From: DASTPP01 sp035762175
Lineage (GTDB): Bacteria > Myxococcota_A > Polyangia > Polyangiales > Polyangiaceae
NCBI GenBank assembly: GCA_035762175.1
Contig: DASTPP010000373.1
Coordinates: 1-41,611, forward strand
DNA: 41,611 nucleotides
Direction of reading: 5' to 3'
Numbering within the stretch: position 1 is the first letter of the stretch; each line of letters begins with the position of its first letter. The notes beneath the pieces are model-generated. The model did no database searches and was not told where the DNA came from. It saw only the letters and a program-made list of their open reading frames with translations. Shown in pieces: positions 32,624 to 41,217 of the stretch. The position numbers and the translations under genes were made by a program.

Positions 32624-34045
32624 GCCCGGCAGCGGCCACACCCGATCGCGCACCCAGGGCTCGACCAGCTCGCGGAAGTTGCCGACGGTGCCGAGGCCGC
32701 CCATGACGCTGGCGAGGCCCCACTGCAGCCGGTTGACGAAGGTGTAGTCGGGGGGCATGTGAATGGGCTTCGGCAGGTGCGGCATGTCGTCGCCCTCCTG
32801 CCAGGTGACGCGCTTCATGCCGCGCACCAAGAAGGCGACGGCCTCGCGGGCCTCTTCGCGCGAGCAGCGGTAGGGGCCCTGGGTCAGGAAGGGCTTGAGC
32901 AGCTCGAGGGTGTAGCTGCGGTAGAGCTGCCACTCTTCGGGCGCGCTCGGGTCGTAGCCGAGCACCTCGACGCAGGCGCGGTCGAACTCGGCCCAGTCGC
33001 CGTCGATCGCGGCGCGAATGTAGCGCTTCATGCCCTCGACCAGGTGCGGGGGCAGCTGCTTGACGCACCCGAAGTCGAGAAAGCCGACGCGCCCGCCGCC
33101 GAGGAAGCGGTAGTTGCCCGGGTGCGGGTCGGCGTAGAGAATGCCGTAGCGAAAGAGCGTGCGGAACATGAACGCCCACACGGTCATGCCGGCCGCGTCG
33201 CGCTCGGCCTGCGGGGCCTCGGCGCAGAAGGCGTGGTAGGTCTGGCCCTCGAGGTACTCGCTCGTCAGCACGCGCCGCGACGAGAGCGCGTGAAAGACCC
33301 TGGGGATGACGACCCCCGGCAGGTCGGCGTTCAGCTTGCGAAAGAGGTCGGTCATCTCGGCCTCGCGGCCGTAGTCGAGCTCGGCGAGAAAGACCGCCTT
33401 GATCTCGTCGACGCCCTCTTTCGTGTGGTAGCGGCGGCCGAGCGGCGCGGCGAACTGCTCGAGCAGCGCGAGGCTCTTCAAGTCGTTCTCGATCGCCTTG
33501 TCGATGCCCGGGTACTGCACCTTGACGGCGACGAGGTCGCCGCCGCGCGTGACGGCGCGGTGCACCTGGCCGATGCTCGCGGCGGCGAAGGGCTCGCGCT
33601 CCCATTGGGCGAAGAGCTCGTGGGGGGGCACGCCGAACTCTTCGCGCACCACGCGCGCGGCCGCCTCGGGGTCGAGCGGCGGGGCCTTCTGCTGCAGCCG
33701 CTTCAGCGCGTTCTGGAACTTCTCTTCGTAGCCCGGCGGCGCCAGCCCGTCGATGTAGCTCGCCATCTGGCCGAGCTTGAGGGGCAGGCCCTTCATCTCG
33801 CCGAGCGTCTTCAGCATCGCCTCGGCGACCTTCTTCGCCTCGGCGACCATCTTCTGCCGCTGCGCGCGCTCGTCTTCGGGGCTCGGCGGCCGGCCGAGCG
33901 CCCGCTTGGCGCCCTCGACCGCCAGCGGCAGGGCCTTCGGGGCCAGCGCCCCCAGCCGGAAGAGGCGCGCGACGCGCGAGGTCGGCGGCGCCTTGACGAT
34001 GTCGGAAGGGGAGGCGTCGTCGTCGTGCGAGGGGGGCTTGTTCAT
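32621..34045 (-). CDS. ABC1/UbiB-family atypical protein kinase-like
   Basis: A 474-residue ABC1/ADCK (UbiB) protein. Family motifs: KLGQMASYID (KxGQ), PFAAASIGQVHRA (Ala-rich loop replacing the Gly loop), VAVKVQYPG (lysine), ELDYGREAEM, ADPHPGNYRF (catalytic loop) and GFLDFGCVKQL (the DFG). These proteins are ATPases or kinases that support quinone or isoprenoid-lipid metabolism. The C-terminal about 100 residues are helical and lack a clear membrane anchor. ATG 34045 (MNKPPSHDDD) is a better start than the GTG at 34096. It lies directly upstream (on its own strand) of the ATPase/Toprim pair, 102 nt apart. Confidence 0.88.
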   Translation of the reverse strand: MNKPPSHDDDASPSDIVKAPPTSRVARLFRLGALAPKALPLAVEGAKRALGRPPSPEDERAQRQKMVAEAKKVAEAMLKTLGEMKGLPLKLGQMASYIDGLAPPGYEEKFQNALKRLQQKAPPLDPEAAARVVREEFGVPPHELFAQWEREPFAAASIGQVHRAVTRGGDLVAVKVQYPGIDKAIENDLKSLALLEQFAAPLGRRYHTKEGVDEIKAVFLAELDYGREAEMTDLFRKLNADLPGVVIPRVFHALSSRRVLTSEYLEGQTYHAFCAEAPQAERDAAGMTVWAFMFRTLFRYGILYADPHPGNYRFLGGGRVGFLDFGCVKQLPPHLVEGMKRYIRAAIDGDWAEFDRACVEVLGYDPSAPEEWQLYRSYTLELLKPFLTQGPYRCSREEAREAVAFLVRGMKRVTWQEGDDMPHLPKPIHMPPDYTFVNRLQWGLASVMGGLGTVGNFRELVEPWVRDRVWPLPG

Positions 34046-34408
34046 GGGGCGCGAAGGTCGACCCGGGCGGCATGACCTCGGGCCGAACCCAGCCACGACG
34101 ACCCCCCGCGGCTCGTCCAGAGCGCCGGGGGCGTAGCTCGATCGGGAGGCTGAGTTCGATGTGAAGGCAAACCGGGGTCAAAGCAAGGGTAGCGAGGCGC
34201 CGGCGCCCGCGCGAGCCCCCTCGCCGAAGGCCCCGCATCGCACGCCCCCGAGGCCGGTTTTTCGAGGCCCCGCGCGGCTGAGCCAGGGCGCAGGGGCCCC
34301 GAGGGCTCGCGCTGCGCAAGGCGCTACGCACCTGCGAGCGGTGCGAAGCGCGAACGGCGCGACCGCTCGACGCCGGTGAGAAGGTAGCCGGGGGCGCGGG
34401 CTTGGGTG
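34046..34408. other. Divergent gap between ABC1 kinase and lipoprotein, no gene
   Basis: 376 bp with no supported gene. It holds a tRNA-5'-end-like string (GGGGGCGTAGCTCGATCGGG) at 34127-34146, a short A/T-richer stretch near 34155-34190 and GC-rich runs. I see no promoter for the ABC1 gene. Confidence 0.35.
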
Positions 34409-34414
34409 TAGCGT
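34409..34414 (+). promoter_or_regulatory. -10 box (TAGCGT) of the Pro-rich lipoprotein gene
   Basis: TAGCGT lies 7 nt before the ATG at 34422, the same leaderless spacing as at the first skp gene. Confidence 0.45.
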
Positions 34415-34421
34415 GCCGGCC

Positions 34422-34904
34422 ATGCGTTTCCGTCCCTCCCTGGTGGCGTGTGTGTTGGCGGGGCCCGGCCTCGTCGGCCTGGCCCTCGCGGGCGCCGGCT
34501 GTTCCGACAACAAGAAAGACGAGGCGCCCCCGCCGATCGCGGCGCCGCCTCCCGCCACGATCCCGGCGGTGCCGCCCGGCGGCGCCGTGACGGCGGTGCC
34601 GGGCCAGCCCGTGGCGACGGTGCCCGGCCAGCCCGTGCCGGTGGTGCCGGGCCAGCCCGGCCAGCCCGTGGCGACGGTGCCCCCGCAGCCCGGCCAGCCC
34701 GTGGCGACGGTGCCGACGGCGACGGCCAAGCCGCCGACCGGCACGGCCAAGCCGCCGCCGGCCGGGCAACCGCCGCCGGGCTTTCCGATTCCGACGAACA
34801 TTCCGATCCCCTCGGGCTTCCCGACGAACATTCCGATCCCGCAGATCCCGGGCTTTCCGCCGGCGGGCGGCGCGGCCGGCGGCGGCGCGGGCGGGGGGCG
34901 CTAG
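34422..34904 (+). CDS. Pro/Val/Gln-rich lipoprotein
   Basis: A 160-residue lipoprotein without a recognisable domain. The signal is LVACVLAGPGLVGLALAGAGC with the lipobox LAGAGC and Cys27; the mature part starts SDNKKDE. Most of the rest is low complexity: repeated VPGQPVATVPGQP units, then TAKPPTGTAKPP, then a run with GFPIPTNIPIPSGFPTNIPIP, and a Gly/Ala-rich end. It would be anchored in the outer or inner membrane with an extended, disordered body. No function can be given. The ATG at 34422 is fixed by the signal and by the TAGCGT box 7 nt upstream. Confidence 0.7.
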   Translation: MRFRPSLVACVLAGPGLVGLALAGAGCSDNKKDEAPPPIAAPPPATIPAVPPGGAVTAVPGQPVATVPGQPVPVVPGQPGQPVATVPPQPGQPVATVPTATAKPPTGTAKPPPAGQPPPGFPIPTNIPIPSGFPTNIPIPQIPGFPPAGGAAGGGAGGGR

Positions 34905-34988
34905 GCTCGCTCTCGCTCGGCCGGGCCGCCGCGGCGCGCGGCCCCGGGCCCCTCGGGCGTCGAGCTCTTGCGCCCGGGCGGCGCGCGC

Positions 34989-35318
34989 TCAGCCGCCGGG
35001 CCGGAGCTTGGCGAGGGGCCAGAGGCCGAGCACGTTGCGCAAGCGCTGCAGCCGCGCGGCGTCGAGCTCGCCCCGCACGCGGAGCATGGGGCGCCGGCCT
35101 TCGACCGTGACGCGCAAGACGGCGCGCTCGACGGGCGGGGGCTGCGCGAGCACGTCGTGCCACTCGGCGAGCAGCGCCTTGGGCGGGCGGCCCCGCAGCG
35201 TCGTGATGCGCCCCCGGACGACGCGCACGGCGAAGAGCTCGTTGGCGCGCCGGAGCACGAGGTAGGCGACGAGCGCGAGCAGGCCGAGGGCGGCGGCGGT
35301 GAGGGGCGCGTCGGGCAC
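34989..35318 (-). CDS. DUF3634-like single-helix membrane protein
   Basis: A protein of about 109 residues with one N-terminal hydrophobic helix (TAAALGLLALVAYLVLRRANELFAVRVVRG) and a small cytoplasmic domain with VVRGRITTLRGRPPKALLAEWHDVLAQPP, VTVEGRRPMLRVRGELDAARLQRLRNVLG. The pattern ANELFAVRV..GRI...RGR.P..LL resembles DUF3634. Its function is unknown. The start is uncertain; the GTG at 35318 gives the length expected for the group. It is convergent with the lipoprotein gene and divergent from priA, with 142 bp between. Confidence 0.65.
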   Translation of the reverse strand: MPDAPLTAAALGLLALVAYLVLRRANELFAVRVVRGRITTLRGRPPKALLAEWHDVLAQPPPVERAVLRVTVEGRRPMLRVRGELDAARLQRLRNVLGLWPLAKLRPGG

Positions 35319-35441
35319 GGCGTCGGGGCGGAGCCTTGGCGCGGCGGGCGATGGGGCGCAAGGGCGGCGGGGCGGCGGGGGCGGACATTGCTGCGGCCGC
35401 CCGGGCGGGAGGGCGGCGTGGCGCCGGCGGCGGGGGTCTGG

Positions 35442-35447
35442 TAGACG
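35442..35447 (+). promoter_or_regulatory. -10 box (TAGACG) of priA
   Basis: TAGACG, 13 nt before the GTG start at 35461. Confidence 0.4.
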
Positions 35448-35460
35448 AGCGCGAGCCGCC

Positions 35461-37716
35461 GTGAGCTTCGTGGACGTCGCCGTGCCCATCCCGCTTGCGC
35501 ACGCGCTGACGTACCGCGTGCCCGGGGCGCTCGAGGCCCAGGTGGGGGTGGGCAGCAGGGTGCTGGTCGAGCTCGGGCGCCGGCGGGTGATGGGGGTGGC
35601 GCTCGCGCGGCACGGGCGCGAGCCGGCCGAGGGGGTGCGGGTCAAAGAGCTGCTCGACGTGGTCGAGCGCGAGCCGGTGGTGCCGGGCGAGCTCTTGCGC
35701 TTCGTCGAAGAGGTGGCGCGCTACTACTTCGCGCCGGTCGGCGAGGTGTTGCGCCTGGCGCTGCCGGGGGTCGAGCGGGGCGACGCCGAGCGGCTCGAGG
35801 GGCGGGGCCACGGCGAGGCGGTGGCGGGGCAGGTGGTGGGGGGGCGGCGGGTGCGCTTCGCGGCGCCGACCGAGCGGGTCGAAGAGCCGGGCACCTTGCG
35901 GGGGCAGGCGCTCTTCGTGCTGCACTACTTGCGGGCGAACGGCCCGACGCCGCTCGCGCGGCTCGAAGAGCGCTGGAAGAGCGCGCGCGCGGCGGTGCGC
36001 AAGCTGGTCGAGCGGGGGCTCGCGCAGGTCGACGAGCGCGAGCTGCCGCGCGACCCGTTCTTCCGCGAGCCGGCCGAGCCCGACCGGGCGCCCGAGCCGA
36101 CGGGCGCGCAGCGCGCGGCGATGGCGGCGATCGACGGGGCGCTCGGGCGCGAGGGGGGCGGGGCGTTTCTGCTGCACGGCGTGACGGGCTCGGGCAAGAC
36201 CGAGGTGTACCTGCACGCGGTGGCGACGGCGCGGGCGCGGGGGCGGGGGGTGCTCATCCTGGTGCCCGAGATCGCGCTGACGCCGCAGCTCGTCTCGCGC
36301 TACCGGGCGCGCTTCGGCGACGGGCTGGCGGTGCTGCACTCGGGGCTGGGCGATCGCGACCGGCACGGCATGTGGCGCGCCTTGCGCTCGGGCGAGGTGA
36401 GCGTGGCGATCGGGGCGCGCTCGGCGCTCTTCGCGCCGATCCCCGACTTGGGCCTGGTGGTCGTCGATGAAGAGCACGACCCGTCGTTCAAGCAAGAAGA
36501 GGGGGTGCGCTACCAGGCGCGCGACATGGCGCTCTTGCGGGCGCGGCGGGCGGGGGCGACCTGCGTGCTCGGCTCGGCGACGCCCTCGCTCGAGAGCGAG
36601 CACCTCTCGCGCACGGGCAAGCTCGAGCGGCTGGTCTTGCCGGCGCGGGCGCGGTCGGAGGCGGTCTTGCCGCAGGTCGTCACGATCGACCTGCGCACGA
36701 CGGGCCCCGGCCCGAGCGGCGACCGGCGCATCTCGCTGCCCCTGCACCGGCGCCTCGCCGAGGTGCTCGCGCGGGGCGAGCAGGCGATTCTCTTTCTGAA
36801 CCGCCGCGGCTTCGCGCCGAGCGTGGTGTGCGAGGCCTGCGGCAGCATCGCGATGTGCAAGCTGTGCTCGGTGGCGCTCACCTACCACCGGGGCGGGCGG
36901 CTGCGCTGCCACTACTGCGACCACGAGGAGGCGCACCGCGACCGCTGCTACGCCTGCCGCAGCGACAAGCTGGCGCTCGAGGGCGCGGGCACCGAGCGGC
37001 TCGAGGAGACGGTGGCGCGGGCGTTCCCGGGGGCGCGCGTCGCGCGCATCGACCGCGACGTGGCCGCCGGGGCGCGGGCCGAGGCGGTGTTCGAGCGGCT
37101 GCGGCGGCGCGAGATCGACATTCTCATCGGCACGCAGATGGTGGCCAAGGGCCACGACCTGCCGGACGTGACCCTGGTCGGGGTCATCAACGCCGACGCG
37201 GCGCTGTCGATGCCCGACTTCCGGGCCTCCGAGCGCACCTTTCAGTTGCTCGTGCAGGTGGCCGGGCGGGCGGGGCGGGCCGAGCGCAAGGGCACGGTGC
37301 TCTTGCAGACGCGCGACCCGAGCCACGCGGCCGTCGCGCTCGCCAAGGAGCACGACGTCGAGGGCTTCGCCGACCGCGAGCTGCGGCTGCGGGCCGAGCT
37401 CGGCTACCCGCCCTTCTCGCGCCTGGCGCTGGTGCGCGTCGACGCCCACGAAGAGGCGCCCGCGTGCGAGGCGGCCGAGGCGCTGGCGCGCGTCGCGCGG
37501 CACGCGGCGCGCGCGCGCCCGGGCGACGTCGACGTGCTGGGCCCGGCGCCGGCGCCGCTCTCGCGCCTGCGCGGCCGCTACCGCTACCGGGTGCTGCTCA
37601 AGGCGCGCGCCCGGCCGCCGCTGCGCGCGGTGCTCTTCGCCGTGGCCGAGGCGCTGCCGCGGGTCGGCCGCCAGGCGCGCGTGATCGTCGACGTCGACCC
37701 CGTCTCGATGCTCTGA
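35461..37716 (+). CDS. priA: Primosomal replication restart helicase PriA
   Basis: A 751-residue PriA helicase, which rebuilds the replisome at stalled forks. The N-terminal DNA-binding part begins VSFVDVAVPIPLAHALTYRVP. The DEAH-type helicase core has Walker A GVTGSGKTEVY (about 240-250), VLVPEIALTPQ, and Walker B VVVDEEHDPSFKQEEG (about 335). The zinc-binding region has the eight-cysteine pattern CEACG, CKLCS, CHYCDH and CYACRS (about 457-498), intact. The C-terminal helicase domain has GTQMVAKGHDLPDVTLVG and QVAGRAGRAERKG. Length is normal. The start GTG at 35461 is set by the domain boundary and a TAGACG box 13 nt upstream. Confidence 0.95.
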   Translation: MSFVDVAVPIPLAHALTYRVPGALEAQVGVGSRVLVELGRRRVMGVALARHGREPAEGVRVKELLDVVEREPVVPGELLRFVEEVARYYFAPVGEVLRLALPGVERGDAERLEGRGHGEAVAGQVVGGRRVRFAAPTERVEEPGTLRGQALFVLHYLRANGPTPLARLEERWKSARAAVRKLVERGLAQVDERELPRDPFFREPAEPDRAPEPTGAQRAAMAAIDGALGREGGGAFLLHGVTGSGKTEVYLHAVATARARGRGVLILVPEIALTPQLVSRYRARFGDGLAVLHSGLGDRDRHGMWRALRSGEVSVAIGARSALFAPIPDLGLVVVDEEHDPSFKQEEGVRYQARDMALLRARRAGATCVLGSATPSLESEHLSRTGKLERLVLPARARSEAVLPQVVTIDLRTTGPGPSGDRRISLPLHRRLAEVLARGEQAILFLNRRGFAPSVVCEACGSIAMCKLCSVALTYHRGGRLRCHYCDHEEAHRDRCYACRSDKLALEGAGTERLEETVARAFPGARVARIDRDVAAGARAEAVFERLRRREIDILIGTQMVAKGHDLPDVTLVGVINADAALSMPDFRASERTFQLLVQVAGRAGRAERKGTVLLQTRDPSHAAVALAKEHDVEGFADRELRLRAELGYPPFSRLALVRVDAHEEAPACEAAEALARVARHAARARPGDVDVLGPAPAPLSRLRGRYRYRVLLKARARPPLRAVLFAVAEALPRVGRQARVIVDVDPVSML

Positions 37717-38384
37717 TGCGCGCGCCCGCCCCGACCTCCGCCCCCCGAGCCCCGATGCGACCGACGCGACTGCGCCCCCGCCCGCCCTTTGCCGCCCCCG
37801 CGCCGGCGCTCCTGCTCGCCGCGGCGCTCGCCGCCCCGGCGCCCGGCCACGCCTTCGAGCGGCAGTGGCACGCCGGCGCCGGCCTCGGCGTCGGCCGCTT
37901 CGCGCGCGGCGACCGCAGCGGCGTCGGGCCCGTGCTCGACCTCGGGGTGAGCTACGGCCTGAGCGACCAGTTCAACCTGCTCGGCGAGATCGCGCTCGGC
38001 TCGTTCGGGGTGAGCGCCCCGGCGCCGCCGCCGCCCGCGCCGGGGCAGCCGCCGCCGCCGCCGCCCGCGGGGCCGGGCAACTACGCGTTCCAGTCGGCGG
38101 TGGTGGGCGTGGCCTACACGCTCGACGTGCTGCGCTGGGTGCCCTACGGGGGGCTCTTCGTCGGGGCCGCGCGCGTCGCGGCGGGCGAGGGGTTCGGCGG
38201 CGCGCTCTCGGGCGACGCCTACCGGCGCGTCGCGCTCGACGCGGGCGCCGCGGCCGGGCTCGACTACCAGCTGACGCGCGCGGTCGCCGTGGGCGGCGTC
38301 GTGCGCTACCACTTGGCGTTCACCGAGCCCCGCGCCTCCTTGCTCTTCGGGGGGCTCAGGGTGCAGTACACCTGGGGGTTTTGA
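37716..38384 (+). CDS. Outer-membrane beta-barrel protein
   Basis: A 222-residue predicted outer-membrane beta-barrel. A signal peptide (PAPALLLAAALAAPAPGHAF, ending AxA-like) is followed by about eight amphipathic strands, for example WHAGAGLGVGRFARG, GPVLDLGVSYGLSDQFNLLGEIALGSF and AGLDYQLTRAVAVGGVVRYHLAF, and it ends in YTWGF, the Phe-terminated signal recognised by the Bam complex. A Pro-rich loop lies between strands 3 and 4. The ATG at 37716 overlaps the priA stop by one base (TGATG); ATG 37755 is an alternative that leaves a cleaner signal peptide. The partner substrate is unknown; Skp from the envelope cluster would plausibly handle it. Confidence 0.72.
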   Translation: MRAPAPTSAPRAPMRPTRLRPRPPFAAPAPALLLAAALAAPAPGHAFERQWHAGAGLGVGRFARGDRSGVGPVLDLGVSYGLSDQFNLLGEIALGSFGVSAPAPPPPAPGQPPPPPPAGPGNYAFQSAVVGVAYTLDVLRWVPYGGLFVGAARVAAGEGFGGALSGDAYRRVALDAGAAAGLDYQLTRAVAVGGVVRYHLAFTEPRASLLFGGLRVQYTWGF

Positions 38385-38391
38385 CCGCGCC

Positions 38392-39351
38392 ATGCACGCC
38401 CTCTGCTTCGACCGCTTCGGCCCGCCCGAGGTGCTCTCGCTGCGCGAGGTGCCCGAGCCCTCGCTCGCGCCCGGCCACGCGCTCGTCGCCATGCGCGCCA
38501 TCGGGCTCAACTTCGCCGACGTCTACCGCCGCCAGGGCTGCTACCACCTGGCCGGCCGGCCGCCCTACGTCGCCGGCTACGAGGGGGCGGGCGTCGTCGA
38601 GGCGGCCGGGCCCGGCTCCGCCTTCCGGCCCGGCGACCGGGTGGGCTTCGCCGACGTGCCCTTCGCCAACGCCGAGCGCGTGCTCGCGCCCGACGAGCGG
38701 CTCATCCCGCTGCCCGACGACGTCTCGTTCGAGACCGCCGCGGCGCTGCTGCTGCAGGGCCTGACGGCCCACTACCTGACCCGCGAGAGCCACCCGCTCG
38801 GGCCGGGGCAGTCGGCGCTCGTGCACGCGGCCGCCGGCGGCGTCGGCCTGCTGCTCGTGCAGACCGCCAAGCTGCGCGGCGCGCGCGTGCTCGGCCTCGC
38901 CTCGAGCGCGCCGAAGCGCCAGCGCGCGCTCGAGGCCGGCGCCGACGAGGCCTCGCTCTACGAGGGCGACTGGGCCGCGCGCGCCCGGGCCTTCGCGCCC
39001 GGGGGCGTCGACGTCGTCTACGATTCGGTCGGCTCGACCCTCTCGAAGAGCTTCGAGGCCGTCAAGGTCGGCGGCAACGTCGTCTTCTTCGGCATGGCCG
39101 GCGGCGACCCCCCGCTCGTCGACCCGCGCATGCTGATGGACACCTCAAAACGCCTGACCGGCGGCGACCTGTGGAACGTGCTCAGGACCGCCGAAGACCG
39201 CCGCTCGCGCGCCGACGAGCTCTTCGGCTGGTGGCGCGAGGGCCGGCTGCGGGCGCATATCGCCGCGCGCTTCCCGCTCGCCGAGGGGGCCGCCGCCCAC
39301 GCCTACCTCGAGAGCCGGCAGGCCATCGGCAAGGTGCTGCTCTTGCCGTAG
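38392..39351 (+). CDS. Zinc-independent NAD(P)H:quinone oxidoreductase (MDR family)
   Basis: A 319-residue medium-chain reductase of the quinone oxidoreductase type. Typical motifs are the N-terminal AIGLNFADVYRRQGCYHLAG and PYVAGYEGAGVVEAAG, with no zinc-binding Cys cluster, and the cofactor-binding loop ALVHAAAGGVGLLLVQTAKLRGARVLG in the Rossmann fold. The C-terminal part ends in AIGKVLLLP. It would reduce quinones or enals with NADPH in the cytoplasm. It begins 7 nt after the barrel gene's stop, so the three genes priA, barrel and reductase may form a transcription unit. Confidence 0.9.
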   Translation: MHALCFDRFGPPEVLSLREVPEPSLAPGHALVAMRAIGLNFADVYRRQGCYHLAGRPPYVAGYEGAGVVEAAGPGSAFRPGDRVGFADVPFANAERVLAPDERLIPLPDDVSFETAAALLLQGLTAHYLTRESHPLGPGQSALVHAAAGGVGLLLVQTAKLRGARVLGLASSAPKRQRALEAGADEASLYEGDWAARARAFAPGGVDVVYDSVGSTLSKSFEAVKVGGNVVFFGMAGGDPPLVDPRMLMDTSKRLTGGDLWNVLRTAEDRRSRADELFGWWREGRLRAHIAARFPLAEGAAAHAYLESRQAIGKVLLLP

Positions 39352-39441
39352 CGGTCGAGCTCGGCCGCCCGCGCCGCGTCGCGTCGGCGCCCTCGGGCCG
39401 GGCCCCGGGGCCCGAAAGTGGTAGAGCAAGCAGGGGCGGGC

Positions 39442-39447
39442 GTAGTA
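39442..39447 (+). promoter_or_regulatory. Putative -10 box (TAGTAC)
   Basis: TAGTAC in the 212-bp gap, 11 nt before an ATG at 39459 that opens a 33-codon frame. Confidence 0.35.
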
Positions 39448-39458
39448 CCGTCGGCGGC

Positions 39459-39560
39459 ATGGCGCGAAGGCCTTTCTCGAGAGCCGGCCGGCGCCCCTCC
39501 GCGGGCCGCGGCGCCGGGGCGACCCTCGCGCGTGACGCCGCCCCCCCCGGAGGGCGCTGA
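39459..39560 (+). CDS. Possible 33-residue leader peptide upstream of the receptor gene
   Basis: A small frame starting at ATG 39459, 11 nt after a TAGTAC box, ending TGA at 39558-39560, 3 nt before the receptor ATG. It is Arg/Gly/Ala/Pro-rich (MARRPFSRAGRRPSAGRG and so on) and has no known relatives. It could be a leader peptide coupling translation to the receptor, or a chance frame in GC-rich DNA. Confidence 0.3.
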   Translation: MARRPFSRAGRRPSAGRGAGATLARDAAPPGGR

Positions 39561-39563
39561 GCG

Positions 39564-41093
39564 ATGGCCGGCCGGGCGCGCCGCACGCTCGCTGCCGCCG
39601 CCGCCGCGCTCGCCGCGTGGGCCCTCGCGCCGGCGGGCTGCTCGTCGGTCGAGACCGAGGGCACCAACTGGTCCTGCTCGTCGGACGCCGACTGCTCCGG
39701 CGGCAAGCTCTGCTCGCGCGCCTTCGACCCCGAGGGCGACCGGGTGCTCTCGCCCCTCAAGCGCTGCGTCGCGCCCGACGCGGCGCCCATCGTGATCGGC
39801 GTCTCGGGCCTCCAGGTCGAGAAGAGCTGGGACGTGGGCGTCGAGGGCTGCGTCCGGCGGGTGAACGAGCGGCTCGACGGGGGCGACCGCATCGGCGGCC
39901 ACCCCTTGCGCGTCCGCCAGGCCCCGTACGACATCGCGGCCTTCAACCCCGCCGGGGCGGGCGACCAGTACGCCAAGTTCCTCGGGTTGCTCGACGCCGA
40001 CGCCGGCTCGGCGCCGGGGCCCAACGCGGTCGACGCGCTCTACGGCTTTCTGCAGCTCGAGCCCGAGGTCGTGCGCCAGCTCGGCACCGTCGGCGGCAAA
40101 GACGTCGTGCTCTTCGGCGCGAGCGACGGCAACGCGAGCTACCGCGAGCAGCCGCCCGAGAACCTTTACTTTTACCGCCCTTCGGCGCTCGAAGAGATGG
40201 GCGCGATCGTCGACTCGATCTTCGCGAGCGGCGTGAGCGACCCGAAGTCGGTCTACGTCACGCGCTGGGCCGGCGTCTCGGCCGACCTGTTCGACGCCTT
40301 TCGCGTCGCCTGGAACAGCAACCGGGGCCGGCCCGCGGCCGCCCCCCAGATCGCCGACGAGGGCTCGCTCGGCGGCTTCGAGCTGCACGACCCGCGGCTG
40401 CCGACGGGCCCGGGGGGCACGTACTTCGACCACGTCCTGGTCTTGCTCGCCGCCGGCTACGAGACCGCCTACGCCTCGCCCGCCCTCGACGCCTTCCTCG
40501 CGACGCCGGGCCCCGGGCCCCTCGCCGTCGTCGTGCTCGACGGCCCGGCCGACGCGGCCGGCTTCCTGCTCGGCCTGAACAACCGCCTGCGCGGCCCGGT
40601 CGAGGGCCGGCCCGAGGTGCCCGCCCTCGACGGCTCGCTGCTCACGCGCCTGCGCTTCTACGCCGGCTCGGGCACGAGCCTGATGGGCCCCATCATCGCC
40701 ACCCAGCCGGGCGGCGCCTCCGACCTGCTCAAGCGCTCGCGCGTGGCCGGCGCCACGCCCGACCCCGACGGCGCCTCGGCCCTCGCCCAGGCCTACCAGC
40801 GCGACGTGGCGGTGCAGCGCTCGCAGCTCGGCTTCGAGGCCTACCTCGGGTGCGTGTACTACGTCGAGGCCCTGCGCGAGTCGGTGCGCCGCTTCGGCAA
40901 CGTCGCGCCGGGCTCGCTCCGGCAGGTGTTCGCCGACTTCACGGCCGACATCGGCCTCGGGCCCATGTCGATCTCGGCCGCCCGCAACTACGCCTCGCCC
41001 ACCGTTTACCTCTACGAGTACCCCGAGGGCGACCCGTTCGGCGATCGGCTGCGCGGCACCTGGACCCGCGACGACGGGCTCGTCCTCTTCTGA
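39564..41093 (+). CDS. Lipoprotein receptor resembling amino-acid ABC-transporter binding proteins
   Basis: A 509-residue lipoprotein with signal LAAWALAPAGC (lipobox, Cys26), then a Cys-rich N-terminal stretch (SCSSDADCSGGKLCS) and a periplasmic-binding-protein type 1 fold. The pattern IVIGVSGLQVEKSWDVGVEGCVRRVNERLDGGDRIGGHPLRVRQAPYD resembles the opening of Leu/Ile/Val-type receptors, and the later ALYGFLQLEPEVVRQLGTVGGKDVVLFGASDGNASYREQPPENLYFYRPS matches the second part of the fold. The substrate is unknown and no transporter genes follow. The ATG at 39564 has GGAGG about 10 nt upstream; the preceding 33-codon frame may be a leader. Confidence 0.7.
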   Translation: MAGRARRTLAAAAAALAAWALAPAGCSSVETEGTNWSCSSDADCSGGKLCSRAFDPEGDRVLSPLKRCVAPDAAPIVIGVSGLQVEKSWDVGVEGCVRRVNERLDGGDRIGGHPLRVRQAPYDIAAFNPAGAGDQYAKFLGLLDADAGSAPGPNAVDALYGFLQLEPEVVRQLGTVGGKDVVLFGASDGNASYREQPPENLYFYRPSALEEMGAIVDSIFASGVSDPKSVYVTRWAGVSADLFDAFRVAWNSNRGRPAAAPQIADEGSLGGFELHDPRLPTGPGGTYFDHVLVLLAAGYETAYASPALDAFLATPGPGPLAVVVLDGPADAAGFLLGLNNRLRGPVEGRPEVPALDGSLLTRLRFYAGSGTSLMGPIIATQPGGASDLLKRSRVAGATPDPDGASALAQAYQRDVAVQRSQLGFEAYLGCVYYVEALRESVRRFGNVAPGSLRQVFADFTADIGLGPMSISAARNYASPTVYLYEYPEGDPFGDRLRGTWTRDDGLVLF

Positions 41094-41176
41094 GCGCTTT
41101 CCCAACGAAAGCCGAGGGCGCCGAAGGCGCGCGGCGCGCGGGCGCGATCGCCGCGTCGTTCGCGGCGGGCGCGCGT

Positions 41177-41205
41177 TTGACGGTTCGAGATCGCCCTTGT
41201 AGAGT
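41177..41205 (+). promoter_or_regulatory. Promoter TTGACG-N17-TAGAGT of the terminal gene
   Basis: TTGACG at 41177-41182 and TAGAGT at 41200-41205, exactly 17 bp apart; ATG follows after 12 nt. The best sigma70-like promoter in the window. Confidence 0.65.
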
Positions 41206-41217
41206 GCCTGCGCGCTG

